64,000 nt of DNA, taken from contig DASXYP010000025.1 of assembly GCA_036502405.1 (NCBI GenBank), positions 56,425 through 120,424 on the forward strand, in the 5' to 3' direction. Shown here piece after piece: positions 40,846 through 49,018 of the stretch (position 1 is the stretch's first letter; each line of letters starts with the position of its first letter). The position numbers and the translations under genes are program-made. The DNA comes from Chersky-806 sp036502405. GTDB lineage: Bacteria > Actinomycetota > Acidimicrobiia > IMCC26256 > JAENVU01. A model generated the notes under the pieces. That model was not told where the DNA came from. It ran no database searches and saw only the letters and a list, made by a program, of their open reading frames with translations.

Positions 40846-42081
40846 CTACGCGGAGGCGGTGATCCAGTCGGCGATGGTGCGGACCGCTACCTCTCGGCCC
40901 GCCTCGACCGGGAAGCCGTAGTGGTCGGCCGACACCTCCACGCGCTCGAGCTCCGTCGTGGCGAGCGAGTCCGCGATCAGGTCGTTGTCCGACGGGAACA
41001 CGCACGGGTCGCCCGTATAGGACACGAGCAGGCTCGGCAGGGTCATGCGTGCGCCCGTGATCGGGATCTCGGCGTTCGAAGACAACCCGGACCACGTCGA
41101 GAGCCAGGCCTCGGGGCTGACGACGCGGCCGAAGCCGACGGCGCCGTAGTTGATCCAATCGGGACGCGTGCCCCAGAGCGATCCGTACGCCCGTGCCGAC
41201 GGGTCGATCGAGAGGTCGACGCACCGCGGGTCGGCGTCGGTCCGGTAGATGCGCAGGAAGTCGGTCGCGATCGAGAGCCGGCGGTCCGCGGTCTCTCCGG
41301 ACTCCGCCCACCGCCGGCGCGCGTCCCGGCGGCGCTCGATCGCGACGCGCGCGACCGCGTCGATGCGCTCGACCCGCGCGCGTTGCGCGGTCCGGTAGGT
41401 CTCGAGGAACTCGGCGGAGTAGTGCGGCTCGTCGGGTGGCTCGACGAATCCGTTCGCCGGCTCGTAGAGGTCGAGCGTCGGGTCGCACGAGACCGGATCG
41501 CCCTCGTCGGCGACGGACGGGTCGATCGCGTGCATCAGGTAGTGGCCCTCGCCCGGGTGGCCGGCAAGGTACACCATCGCGTCGGCGGGTGGGAGCTCGA
41601 AGCGGTTGAGGTCGAACGGGTCGCCGGCCGCGGTGTGCGTGAGCCGCTCACCCCCGGGCGCGAGCGACTGGTGCAGGTAGAACGTGAAGAGCGACGCGCC
41701 GCCGCTGTTGCCGCAGAGCACGATGCGCTCGAAGCGGGTGCGGGACTCGGCGAGTGCGGCCGCGACGTCGAGCAGCACCTGCTCGTGGATGAGCGTGGCG
41801 TCGTTGTTGAGCCAACGGCTGTTCACGTTGAGCACCGCGAGCCCGGCTTCGAGCAGCCCGGGAGTGAGGTAGTGGTGCGAGAAGTTGGCCCGCGGGTGCA
41901 TGAGGACGACCACCGTCCGTTCGCCGCCCCGGGCGTACAGCCAGCCGTGCGCGACCGCGCGGTCGGCGGTCTCGAGGACGAGCGGCGTGCAGGTGGTCCC
42001 ACCCGGCGGGTCGCGATGCCACTCGGCCACGAGGTACGGGTTGTCGTAGTGGCCGATCCGAGGTGCAGGTCGGGACGACAT
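40846..42081 (-). CDS. Alpha/beta-fold hydrolase of unknown specificity
   Basis: 411 residues, larger than usual hydrolases. VVVLMHPRANFSHHYL is the oxyanion region, IVLCGNSGGASLFTFYL the nucleophile elbow (Ser in GNSGG), and VSADHYGFP near the C-terminus probably carries the His. A long middle insertion (about residues 150-300) is rich in charged residues. ATG 42081 has TAGCCT 8 nt upstream on the minus strand. Divergent from the CoA-transferase with a 20-bp gap. Confidence 0.75.
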   Translation of the reverse strand: MSSRPAPRIGHYDNPYLVAEWHRDPPGGTTCTPLVLETADRAVAHGWLYARGGERTVVVLMHPRANFSHHYLTPGLLEAGLAVLNVNSRWLNNDATLIHEQVLLDVAAALAESRTRFERIVLCGNSGGASLFTFYLHQSLAPGGERLTHTAAGDPFDLNRFELPPADAMVYLAGHPGEGHYLMHAIDPSVADEGDPVSCDPTLDLYEPANGFVEPPDEPHYSAEFLETYRTAQRARVERIDAVARVAIERRRDARRRWAESGETADRRLSIATDFLRIYRTDADPRCVDLSIDPSARAYGSLWGTRPDWINYGAVGFGRVVSPEAWLSTWSGLSSNAEIPITGARMTLPSLLVSYTGDPCVFPSDNDLIADSLATTELERVEVSADHYGFPVEAGREVAVRTIADWITASA

Positions 42082-42089
42082 GGCATGGC

Positions 42090-42095
42090 AGGCTA
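42090..42095 (-). promoter_or_regulatory. Leaderless -10 (TAGCCT) for hydrolase gene
   Basis: TAGCCT on the minus strand ends 8 nt before ATG 42081, within a 20-bp divergent gap. Confidence 0.45.
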
Positions 42096-42101
42096 CCGGC
42101 G

Positions 42102-43304
42102 ATGCCGGCCGGACGACCCGCCCTCGACGGGCTGCGCGTGCTCGAGCTCGGGTCGTTCATCGCCGGGCCGTTCGCCGGCCAGCTCCTCGGTGACCTCGGC
42201 GCGGACGTCGTCAAGGTCGAGCCCCCCGAGACCGGCGACCCGATGCGCCGATGGGGCGTGCTCGACCGGGGCCGCAGCCTCTGGTGGCCCGCCATCGCCC
42301 GCAACAAGCGCTCGGTCGCGGTCGACCTGCGCGACGAGCGCGGGCGTGACGTCGTCCGTCGGTTGGCAGAGCACGTCGACGTCGTGCTCGAGAACTTCAA
42401 ACCCGGAACGCTCGAGCGCTGGGGACTGGGGTATGAAGCGCTCGCCGCCGCGAACCCCGCAGTCGTGCTCGTGCACGTCTCGGGCTACGGGCAGACCGGA
42501 CCCCGGGCCCACGAGCCCGGCTTCGGCGCGATCGGGGAGGCGGTGGGCGGGGTGCGGTTCACGACCGGGGAGCCCGACCGCCCGCCGGCCCGCACCGGGA
42601 TCTCGCTGGGCGACTCGCTCGCCGCGCTGTTCGCGGTCATCGGGACGTTGACTGCACTGCACGAACGGGCGCGGAGCGGCACCGGTCAGGAGGTCGACGT
42701 CGCGATCGCGGAAGCCGTGTTCGCGCTCATGGAGTCCACCGTGGCCGACTTCGAGCTGGGTGGCGTGACGCGGGCGCGCAACGGAGGTGTGCTGAAGGGC
42801 GTCTCACCGTCGAACGCGTACCCGACCGCGGACGGCCGTGACGTCGTCATCGCGGCGAATGCGGACGCGGTCTTCGCCCGGCTGTGCGCGGCGATGGAGC
42901 AGCCTGAGCTCGCGACTGACGTGCGCTACGCCGGGCACGAGGCGCGCGCTGCGCACCAGGCCGAGCTGGACGACGTGATCGCGGCCTGGGCCGTCCGCTG
43001 GTCCGCGGACGACCTGCTCACGCGCCTGGAGGAGCACTCGGTGCCGTCCGGGCTCATCCATGCTGCGCCCGACTTGGCGACCGATCCGCACTTCGCGGCG
43101 CGCGAGATGGTCCTGCGCCTGGCCGCGGGCTTCGACGAGCCGGTGCCGATGGCGGGCGTCGTGCCGAAGCTGTCGCGAACCCCGGGCGCGGTGCGCACCG
43201 TCGGGCCTGCACTGGGCGAGCACACCGACGTCGTCCTGCGCGACCTCGCCGGGATCACCGACGCCGAGCTCACGACCCTTCGCGCCGCCGGTGTCGTCGC
43301 CTGA
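42102..43304 (+). CDS. CaiB/BaiF-type (family III) CoA-transferase
   Basis: 400 residues: LDGLRVLELGSFIAGPFAGQLLGDLGADVVKVEPPETGDPMR is the family's N-terminus, DVVLENFKPGTLERWGLGYEAL follows, and Asp171 in TGISLGDSLAAL aligns with the catalytic Asp. It moves CoA between carboxylic acids. With the acyl-CoA dehydrogenase and acyl-CoA ligase it belongs to fatty- or xenobiotic-acid catabolism. Start ATG 42102; no ribosome site is obvious. Confidence 0.92.
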   Translation: MPAGRPALDGLRVLELGSFIAGPFAGQLLGDLGADVVKVEPPETGDPMRRWGVLDRGRSLWWPAIARNKRSVAVDLRDERGRDVVRRLAEHVDVVLENFKPGTLERWGLGYEALAAANPAVVLVHVSGYGQTGPRAHEPGFGAIGEAVGGVRFTTGEPDRPPARTGISLGDSLAALFAVIGTLTALHERARSGTGQEVDVAIAEAVFALMESTVADFELGGVTRARNGGVLKGVSPSNAYPTADGRDVVIAANADAVFARLCAAMEQPELATDVRYAGHEARAAHQAELDDVIAAWAVRWSADDLLTRLEEHSVPSGLIHAAPDLATDPHFAAREMVLRLAAGFDEPVPMAGVVPKLSRTPGAVRTVGPALGEHTDVVLRDLAGITDAELTTLRAAGVVA

Positions 43305-43321
43305 CCGACCCCCAACACGAC

Positions 43322-43366
43322 TTTGGCGTCGCTTACCCACCGCATAGGTGGGTAACCGACGCCAAA
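43322..43366. repeat. Double-stem inverted repeat, family A copy 2
   Basis: Outer arms TTTGGCGTCG (43322-43331) and CGACGCCAAA (43357-43366) match family A copy 1. The inner stem TTACCCACC/GGTGGGTAA (43333-43341, 43347-43355) is perfect and closes a GCATA loop. It lies between converging genes and may terminate both. Confidence 0.75.
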
Positions 43367-43370
43367 ACGT

Positions 43371-43898
43371 TCAGGCGGTGGGTGCCTTGGTGGGCTCGTG
43401 GAAGATCACGGTGGGGTTGTCCTCGAGCTCGGGACGTTCCGCCGCGAGCAGTACGGCGGCCTCGGCCCGGTCGGCGTCGGTGAACGCGACGGTCGTCGTG
43501 CAGAACTCGACCATGATCCCGTTCGGGTCGTTGATGTAGATCGACGTGCACCACCCATGGTCGATCTCGACGACCTTCTCGCCGTGGTCCAGCCACCGGC
43601 GGCGCAGCGCGTCGAGGTCCTCGAGCGTCGGCGCGTCGAACGCGAGGTGGTTCGTCCACGCGGGCAGGCCGAGGCCCCGGCTGATCGACGGATCGAACTC
43701 GGGCAGCGTCTCGTCGTGGATGTCCCAGAACGCGATCAACCCGCCGTGGTGCGTGTCGTAGAAGGCGTGGCGGGCCCACCCACCTTCCATGGTCTCCCCG
43801 GCGACGACCTTCACGAGGTCGAAGCCCATGACCTCGGTGTAGAAGCGGTGCGTGGCGTCGAGGTCGTTGGTGGCGATGGCGACGTGGTGGAAGCTCAC
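43371..43898 (-). CDS. VOC-family (glyoxalase/dioxygenase-like) protein
   Basis: 175 residues: FHHVAIATNDLDATHRFYTEVMGFDLV is a classic VOC opening with the first metal His, TNHLAFDAPTLEDLDALRRRW carries the second module, and IYINDPNGIMVEF the final Glu. So a metal-dependent lyase, dioxygenase or isomerase. GTG 43898 has TACCCT 7 nt upstream. Divergent from pdxH. Confidence 0.88.
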   Translation of the reverse strand: MSFHHVAIATNDLDATHRFYTEVMGFDLVKVVAGETMEGGWARHAFYDTHHGGLIAFWDIHDETLPEFDPSISRGLGLPAWTNHLAFDAPTLEDLDALRRRWLDHGEKVVEIDHGWCTSIYINDPNGIMVEFCTTTVAFTDADRAEAAVLLAAERPELEDNPTVIFHEPTKAPTA

Positions 43899-43905
43899 GC
43901 GGGCC

Positions 43906-43911
43906 AGGGTA
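43906..43911 (-). promoter_or_regulatory. Leaderless -10 (TACCCT) for VOC gene
   Basis: On the minus strand TACCCT ends 7 nt before GTG 43898. It overlaps the plus-strand TACCGT of pdxH by two bases. Confidence 0.5.
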
Positions 43912-43915
43912 CCGT
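43910..43915 (+). promoter_or_regulatory. Leaderless -10 (TACCGT) for pdxH
   Basis: TACCGT ends 6 nt before ATG 43922. It shares its TA with the divergent VOC promoter. Confidence 0.5.
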
Positions 43916-43921
43916 GCCGTC

Positions 43922-44605
43922 ATGACCCCGTCATACGGCTCCGAGGATCTCCCGCGGCCGATCGCCGGACCGCGAACAGACGGCGGCCGCGGGCGGCTCG
44001 GTCCGTTCGACGAAGGTTCCGTCGATCCGAACCCGTTCACGCAGTTCGAGGACTGGTACTCGGAGGCGCAGGACGCGACCGACGACCGCGCCGCGGCGAT
44101 GACGATCGCCACCGCGACGCGCGCGGGGCGGCCGTCCGCACGGGTCGTGCTCCTGCGCGGGTTCGACGCGCGCGGTCTGGTCTTCTACACGAACTACGAC
44201 AGCCGCAAGGGGGAGGAGCTCGACGCCAACCCGCACGCGGCGGCGCTCTTCTACTGGCCGCAGCTCGACCGTCAGGTCCGGGTCGAGGGGTCGGTCTCCC
44301 GCGTCGGGCGCGCGGAGTCCGAGGCGTACTTCGCGGGGCGACCGCGTGGGCACCAGGTGGGTGCATGGGCGTCCCCGCAGAGCACCCCGATCCCCGACCG
44401 CCCGTTCCTCCAGTCCCTGTTCGACGACGCCGAGGCACGGTTCGCGGACGACGGGACGGAGGTCCCGCTCCCTCCGTTCTGGGGCGGCTACCGGCTGATC
44501 CCCGAGGTGTTCGAGTTCTGGGTCAACCGCGCCGACCGCCTGCACGACCGCATCCGCTACCGACGCGACGGCGACCCGTGGGTCATCGAGCGCCTGGCGC
44601 CGTGA
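43922..44605 (+). CDS. pdxH: Pyridoxamine 5'-phosphate oxidase
   Basis: 227 residues, normal PdxH length. Conserved blocks: DPFTQF-like NPFTQFEDWYSEA, RPSARVVLLRGFDARGLVFYTNYDSRKGEEL (FMN and substrate binding), QVGAWASPQS, PPFWGGYRLIPEVFEFW and the C-terminal RLHDRIRY. It oxidises pyridoxine or pyridoxamine phosphate to PLP with FMN, supplying the aminotransferases in general. Its 3' end overlaps the convergent YihY gene by 23 bp. Confidence 0.95.
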   Translation: MTPSYGSEDLPRPIAGPRTDGGRGRLGPFDEGSVDPNPFTQFEDWYSEAQDATDDRAAAMTIATATRAGRPSARVVLLRGFDARGLVFYTNYDSRKGEELDANPHAAALFYWPQLDRQVRVEGSVSRVGRAESEAYFAGRPRGHQVGAWASPQSTPIPDRPFLQSLFDDAEARFADDGTEVPLPPFWGGYRLIPEVFEFWVNRADRLHDRIRYRRDGDPWVIERLAP

Positions 44606-45431
44606 CGTTCGGACTGCGTCGCGCGAGCCACGTCTCGTGCTCGACGAGCGTCACGTAGACGACGAGCCGGCCGAGCACCAGGAACCACACCAGCAGCGCG
44701 AAGACGGCGCCGATGGTTCCATAGAGATCGGACGACCGGGTCACGATGCGCGGGATCACGAACGTCCCCACGAGCTTGAGCACCTCGAAGCACGCGCCGC
44801 CCACGACCGCGGCGGGCAGCATCACGCGGAACGGGGCGCGCCGGGTCGGCAGGATCCACGCGGTCCACAGGAACCCGAGCGTGTCGACGACGACGCCCGC
44901 GACGATCCCGACCTCGGGGAGCGCGCCGTTCCCACCGACGAGCGCCAGGAGCGCGAGCGCGGCGGCGAAGAGCACCAGCCCGCCGAGGAGCCAGACGAGG
45001 CCGAGCAACCGGCCCCGCACGCCGCCGCCCGGGATCCGCCAGGTCTGGTTCCAGGCCGCGGTGAGCGACGCCGCGAGCCCGGTGCCGGTCCAGAGCAGGC
45101 CGACGATCCCGATCAGGCTCGATGCGACCTTGGTGTCCTGCGCGGTCTTGACCGCATCCGTGATCGTCGACGCGGCGCGGCCGCTGAGCCCGAGCGCCTG
45201 GACGATGTCGTCGGCGACGACGCGCGGGTTCCCGCCGATGAACCCGACGAAGGCGATCGCGAGCACGAGCACGGGGAACAAGGAGAGGAAGGCGCGCATG
45301 CTGATCGCCGCGGCGAGGTTCGCGCCCCGTTCCTCCCCGAACCGGCGCTGGACCTGCACCGACACGGCGAGCCACCGGTGCCGCTCGCCGGCGTGCGTGA
45401 GGCGTTCCCGCCACCGATCGATCAGCTTCAC
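44583..45431 (-). CDS. YihY/UPF0761 family membrane protein, second copy
   Basis: 282 residues with six transmembrane segments: ANLAAAISMRAFLSLFPVLVLAIAFVGF opens the first, LWTGTGLAASLTAAWNQTW the conserved loop and SSDLYGTIGAVFALLVWFLVLGRLVVYVTLVEHE the end. It is a diverged paralogue of 24961-25932. GTG start overlaps the FAD oxidase stop (GTGA), so the pair is an operon. Confidence 0.87.
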   Translation of the reverse strand: MKLIDRWRERLTHAGERHRWLAVSVQVQRRFGEERGANLAAAISMRAFLSLFPVLVLAIAFVGFIGGNPRVVADDIVQALGLSGRAASTITDAVKTAQDTKVASSLIGIVGLLWTGTGLAASLTAAWNQTWRIPGGGVRGRLLGLVWLLGGLVLFAAALALLALVGGNGALPEVGIVAGVVVDTLGFLWTAWILPTRRAPFRVMLPAAVVGGACFEVLKLVGTFVIPRIVTRSSDLYGTIGAVFALLVWFLVLGRLVVYVTLVEHETWLARRSPNVTAPGAR

Positions 45432-46801
45432 GCGGGGAACAGCACCCCGGGGTTGAGGATCCCGCGCGGGTCGATCGCATCCTTGATCGCGCGCATCGCA
45501 GCGATGTCGGCGGCCGGGGTGGTGCGGGCGAACGCGTCGCGCTTGGCGACACCGATCCCGTGCTCGGCGCTGATGCTGCCGCCCATCGCGGCCACGAGGT
45601 CCAGCACCGCATCGTCGACCGCGAGATCGGCGCGCGCCGGGCCGAGGACGTTGACGTGGAGGTTGCCGTCGCCCAGGTGACCGAACAGGATCACCCGGGC
45701 GTTCGGATCGGTGGCGCTGACGACCTCGCGCACCGCGCGCTCGAACTCGACGAGCCGGTCGAGGGGGAGGGTGACGTCGAGCTTGTGCGGGACGCCCGCC
45801 GCGTTGATCGCCTCGGCGTGCCCCTCCCGGTAGCTCCAGAACCGGGCCCGGCTGCGCGCGTCGGCCGCGACCGCGGAGGCCCGCACCCCGGGCGCCGACT
45901 CGACGGCCCCACCGAGCTGCTCGACCAGCGCGTCCGTGTCGCCGTGTCCCGCACACTCGGCGAGCAGGACGACGGGGGCCGGGGGTGTGAACGGCGCCTG
46001 GAGGCCGAGCTGGGCGCGGACGAGCTCGATCCCGTCCGCGAAGCAGACCTCGAGCGCCTCGAGCGCGTCGAGGTCGTGGCGCAGGCGGGAGCAGAGGGTC
46101 ACCGCACTGGCGAGGTCGTCGAGCGCGACGAGCGCCACGACGCGGTCGCGGAGGTACGGCACGAGGCGGAGGTGGACCCGCGTGATCACGCCGAGCGTGC
46201 CCTCGCTCCCGCCGAGCAGGCCCGGCCAGTGGTAGCCGGTGTTGTCCTTGCGCAGCGCAGGGACGCGGCCGACGATGCTGCCGCCGGCGAGCGCGGCTTC
46301 GACGCCGATGACCTGCTCGGTCATGGCGCCGTAGCGGAGCACGTGCTCGCCGCCCGCATTGGTCGCGACCATCCCGCCGATCGTGCACGAGCCGCGCGAC
46401 GAGAGGTCCACGCCGACGTCCCACCCGGTGCCGCGCGCGGCCTGCTGCACGGCTTCGAGCGTCGCGCCCGCACCGACGACCGCCTCACCCGTCCCCGCGT
46501 CCATCTCGATCCCGCGCAAGCGGCTGAGGGTCAAGACGATCTCCCCGCCGCGCGGGACACTGCCTCCGACCAGACCGGTGTTGCCGCCCTGCGCGACGAC
46601 CGCCGCACCCGCGTCGCTGCACCTCGCGAGAACTGCGGCGACCTCGCGCGGTTCGGCGGGACGCACGACCGCGCGCGCCTCGCCGTGGAAGCGGCCGGTC
46701 CAGTCGGTCTCGTACGCGGCGCGCAGCTCCGGATCGACGAGCACGTGCTCCGGACCGACGACGTCGACCAGCGCGTCGAGAAGAGGGTCGGCGCCGGACA
46801 C
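45428..46801 (-). CDS. FAD-linked oxidase (GlcD/D-lactate/D-2-hydroxyglutarate dehydrogenase type)
   Basis: 457 residues. PCMH-type FAD site VVAQGGNTGLVGGSVP, VGVDLSSRGSCTIGGMVATNAGG, then WPGLLGGSEGTLGVIT. The C-terminal cap has FGHLGDGNLHVNV and SAEHGIGVAKRDAF with the metal/substrate His. It oxidises a D-2-hydroxy acid to the 2-oxo acid. Possible substrates are D-lactate, glycolate and D-2-hydroxyglutarate. GTG 46801. Confidence 0.9.
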   Translation of the reverse strand: MSGADPLLDALVDVVGPEHVLVDPELRAAYETDWTGRFHGEARAVVRPAEPREVAAVLARCSDAGAAVVAQGGNTGLVGGSVPRGGEIVLTLSRLRGIEMDAGTGEAVVGAGATLEAVQQAARGTGWDVGVDLSSRGSCTIGGMVATNAGGEHVLRYGAMTEQVIGVEAALAGGSIVGRVPALRKDNTGYHWPGLLGGSEGTLGVITRVHLRLVPYLRDRVVALVALDDLASAVTLCSRLRHDLDALEALEVCFADGIELVRAQLGLQAPFTPPAPVVLLAECAGHGDTDALVEQLGGAVESAPGVRASAVAADARSRARFWSYREGHAEAINAAGVPHKLDVTLPLDRLVEFERAVREVVSATDPNARVILFGHLGDGNLHVNVLGPARADLAVDDAVLDLVAAMGGSISAEHGIGVAKRDAFARTTPAADIAAMRAIKDAIDPRGILNPGVLFPA

Positions 46802-46807
46802 GTCACC

Positions 46808-46813
46808 TATGGT
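46808..46813 (+). promoter_or_regulatory. Leaderless -10 (TATGGT) for leader ORF and lysoplasmalogenase
   Basis: TATGGT ends 6 nt before an ATG at 46820 that opens a seven-codon ORF, not before the gene start at 46840. Confidence 0.5.
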
Positions 46814-46819
46814 GACACG

Positions 46820-46843
46820 ATGCGCGAGCGGGTCGAGCCATGA
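46820..46843 (+). CDS. Seven-codon leader ORF (MRERVEP)
   Basis: ATG at 46820 reads MRERVEP and stops with a TGA whose preceding bases form the next gene's ATG (ATGA, 46840-46843). It is placed exactly where a leaderless transcript from TATGGT would begin. It probably serves to load ribosomes for reinitiation at 46840. Too short to show it is translated. Confidence 0.4.
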   Translation: MRERVEP

Positions 46844-47469
46844 CGACCGCGGCGTGGATCCTGCTCGCCGTGGCCGGCGCGTTCGCGGTCGGCAACTGGG
46901 TCGCGGTGGCCACCGGCTCGAAGCCCGCGGAGTACGTGTGCAAGCCCGCGACCCTTGCGCTCCTCATCGCGGTCGCGCTCACGCTCGACCCTGTGCACAG
47001 CGACATGCGGACGTGGTTCGTCGTCGCGCTCGCCCTGTCACTGCTCGGCGACGTGTTCCTGATGCTCCCGACCGACCTCTTCGTCTTCGGGCTCGGCGCC
47101 TTCCTCCTCGGTCACCTCGCGTACACCGTCGGGCTCAACCTCCACACCGAGGGCAGCTGGCTGCTGGCGATCCCCGTCCCGATCGTCGCTGCGCTCCTGG
47201 CGATCAGGCTCGTGCGCGGGATCCGGGCCTCGGGCGAGGACGCGCTCGTCGGACCGGTGCTCGCGTACGTCGTGGTGATCGGGGCCATGGTCGTGAGCGC
47301 GGTGGCGAGCGGCAACGCGCTGGCGGCGGTGGGAGCGTTGCTGTTCATGGCGTCGGACGCGCTGATCGGCGAGACCCGCTTCGTCCGGCCCCGCCCATGG
47401 GCGGGTGCCGCGATCATGGTCACCTACCACCTCGGTCAGGCCGGGCTCGTCCTCTCCCTCGCGACCTGA
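46840..47469 (+). CDS. YhhN/TMEM86-family lysoplasmalogenase-like membrane protein
   Basis: 209 residues, eight transmembrane segments. Family marks are YVCKPATLALLIAVAL, ALSLLGDVFLMLP (Asp in helix 3) and FMASDALIG (Asp in helix 7). The family hydrolyses the vinyl-ether bond of lysoplasmalogens; whether this bacterium has plasmalogens is unknown. Probably translated by coupling from the seven-codon ORF. Divergent from the FAD oxidase. Confidence 0.85.
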   Translation: MTTAAWILLAVAGAFAVGNWVAVATGSKPAEYVCKPATLALLIAVALTLDPVHSDMRTWFVVALALSLLGDVFLMLPTDLFVFGLGAFLLGHLAYTVGLNLHTEGSWLLAIPVPIVAALLAIRLVRGIRASGEDALVGPVLAYVVVIGAMVVSAVASGNALAAVGALLFMASDALIGETRFVRPRPWAGAAIMVTYHLGQAGLVLSLAT

Positions 47470-47477
47470 GCGCGCCC

Positions 47478-47483
47478 TACGCT
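47478..47483 (+). promoter_or_regulatory. Leaderless -10 (TACGCT) for small protein
   Basis: TACGCT ends 6 nt before ATG 47490. Confidence 0.5.
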
Positions 47484-47489
47484 GGCTCG

Positions 47490-47744
47490 ATGCGACGATC
47501 GATCGACGATGCGCTCGACGACCATCCCGTCGACGACGAGTTCCCGGCCGTCTCCTGGATGGTCGGCCTCAACGACGACCCGAACGCCTCGGCCGACGGG
47601 TCACCGAGGGTGAGCGTCACGCTCGAGGAGCAGGGGCAGGCCGCGCGTGGCGTCGTCGCGCAGCTGGCGCCGTCGACCGCGCGCCGGCTGCGCGCCGCGA
47701 TCGCCGCGGCCCTGCGCGAGATCGGCGAGCCACCGGGCGACTGA
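47490..47744 (+). CDS. Small acidic hypothetical protein
   Basis: 84 residues, beginning MRRSIDDALDDHPVDDEFPAV. Acidic N-terminus, then a short beta region (PRVSVTLEEQGQ) and an Ala/Arg helix (STARRLRAAIAAALREIG). No motif recognised. The TACGCT box upstream supports it as a real gene. Confidence 0.6.
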   Translation: MRRSIDDALDDHPVDDEFPAVSWMVGLNDDPNASADGSPRVSVTLEEQGQAARGVVAQLAPSTARRLRAAIAAALREIGEPPGD

Positions 47745-47779
47745 AGTCCCGCTCCGGGTTCGACCGGAGTCGGACTGGA

Positions 47780-47785
47780 TAGGTT
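47780..47785 (+). promoter_or_regulatory. Leaderless -10 (TAGGTT) for ArsB-like permease gene
   Basis: TAGGTT ends 6 nt before GTG 47792. Confidence 0.5.
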
Positions 47786-47791
47786 CGGACC

Positions 47792-49018
47792 GTGGCATTC
47801 GTTGCGCTCGCGGTGCTGCTCGTCGTGGTGGCCCGGGGCGCAGCACCCCGCATCGAGCTCGCGGTTGCCGTGGCCTGCGTCGGCATCGTCCTCGTGACGG
47901 GTGCGCTCACGTTGTCCGTCGCCGGCGACACGCTCGACGCGCTCGCGCCGACCCTCGGGTTCCTCCTCGCGGTCTTCGTGACCGCCGAGGTCGCGCGCGA
48001 CGCCGGGCTCTTCCGGGCCGCCGGCCAGGTCGTGGACCGGCACGCGCACTCGCCTCGGGCACTCGTCGTCGCGGTCGCGCTCCTGGCCGCGCTCGTCACC
48101 GCAGTGCTGAGCCTCGACGCGACGGCGGTCCTGTTCACCCCCGTCGTGGTCGCGCTCGTGGCCCGACAGCCCCCGCCGGCGCCCGAGCGGTCGCTGGTCG
48201 CGACCGCCCAGATGGCGAACGCATCGTCGCTGCTGCTCCCGGTCTCGAACCTCACGAACCTGCTGGTGTTCCCTGCGACCGGCCTGACGTTCCCGGCGTT
48301 CGCCCTGCGCATGGCACCGGCGACCGCCGTCGCGGTGGTGGTGGTGACCTGGGTCGGCGCGCGCAAGGTCCCGGGTCGAGCTCAGGAACGGCCGGCTGCC
48401 GCGACGGCGGCGCCGCTCGATCGCTTCGGGCGCTTCGTCCTCGCCATGATCGTCGTGCTGCTCGTCGGGTTCTCGCTCAGCGGCGTCGTCGGGCTCGAGC
48501 CGGTCTGGATCGCGGCGGCGGTCGCAGTGGTGCTCGCGGTCGCCGTCCTCGGCACCCGCCGCCTGGCGCCGCAGCGGGTGCTGACGGCCACCGCGGTGGA
48601 GTTCGTCGGCTTCGTGGCCGCACTGTCCCTCGTGGTCGCCGCCGCGCAGGACGACGGTCTGGGCGACGCCGTGGCCCACCTGGTGCCGAGCGGCGCCGGG
48701 TTCGCCGCGCTCCTCGGCATCGCGGTGCTCGGCGCGGTGCTGGCCAACCTGGTCAACAACCTGCCCGCGACGTTGATCCTGCTCGCGGCGATCCCGACCG
48801 GCGCGGTGCCCCAGCTCCTCGCGCTGCTCGTCGGCGTCAACGTCGGCCCGAACGTGACCTACACCGGATCGCTCGCGACGCTCCTCTGGCGGCGCGAGGT
48901 GCGCGCATCGGGGGTCGAGCCGCGGCGCCGAGCGTTCTACCGCTTCGCGTTCCTCGCCACGCCGCTCGCGCTCGTCGGCGCGGTCGCCGCCCTCTGGCTC
49001 ACCCTCCAGGTCGTCTAG
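47792..49018 (+). CDS. ArsB/SLC13-type permease
   Basis: 408 residues, eleven or so transmembrane helices in two halves. LSLDATAVLFTPVVVALV and LPVSNLTNLLVFPATG in the first half, ANLVNNLPATLILLAAIP and LLVGVNVGPNVTYTGSLATLLW in the second, are the paired Asn/Gly motifs of the ArsB/citrate-type ion transporter superfamily. It could export arsenite or carry another anion; no ars genes are near, so arsenite is not assumed. It ends overlapping ribB convergently by 4 bp. Confidence 0.85.
   Translation: MAFVALAVLLVVVARGAAPRIELAVAVACVGIVLVTGALTLSVAGDTLDALAPTLGFLLAVFVTAEVARDAGLFRAAGQVVDRHAHSPRALVVAVALLAALVTAVLSLDATAVLFTPVVVALVARQPPPAPERSLVATAQMANASSLLLPVSNLTNLLVFPATGLTFPAFALRMAPATAVAVVVVTWVGARKVPGRAQERPAAATAAPLDRFGRFVLAMIVVLLVGFSLSGVVGLEPVWIAAAVAVVLAVAVLGTRRLAPQRVLTATAVEFVGFVAALSLVVAAAQDDGLGDAVAHLVPSGAGFAALLGIAVLGAVLANLVNNLPATLILLAAIPTGAVPQLLALLVGVNVGPNVTYTGSLATLLWRREVRASGVEPRRRAFYRFAFLATPLALVGAVAALWLTLQVV

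Noticed and set aside
47792..49018. Calling the permease an arsenite pump (arsB)
   Set aside because: The fold matches, but no arsR, arsC or arsA is near, so substrate is left open.
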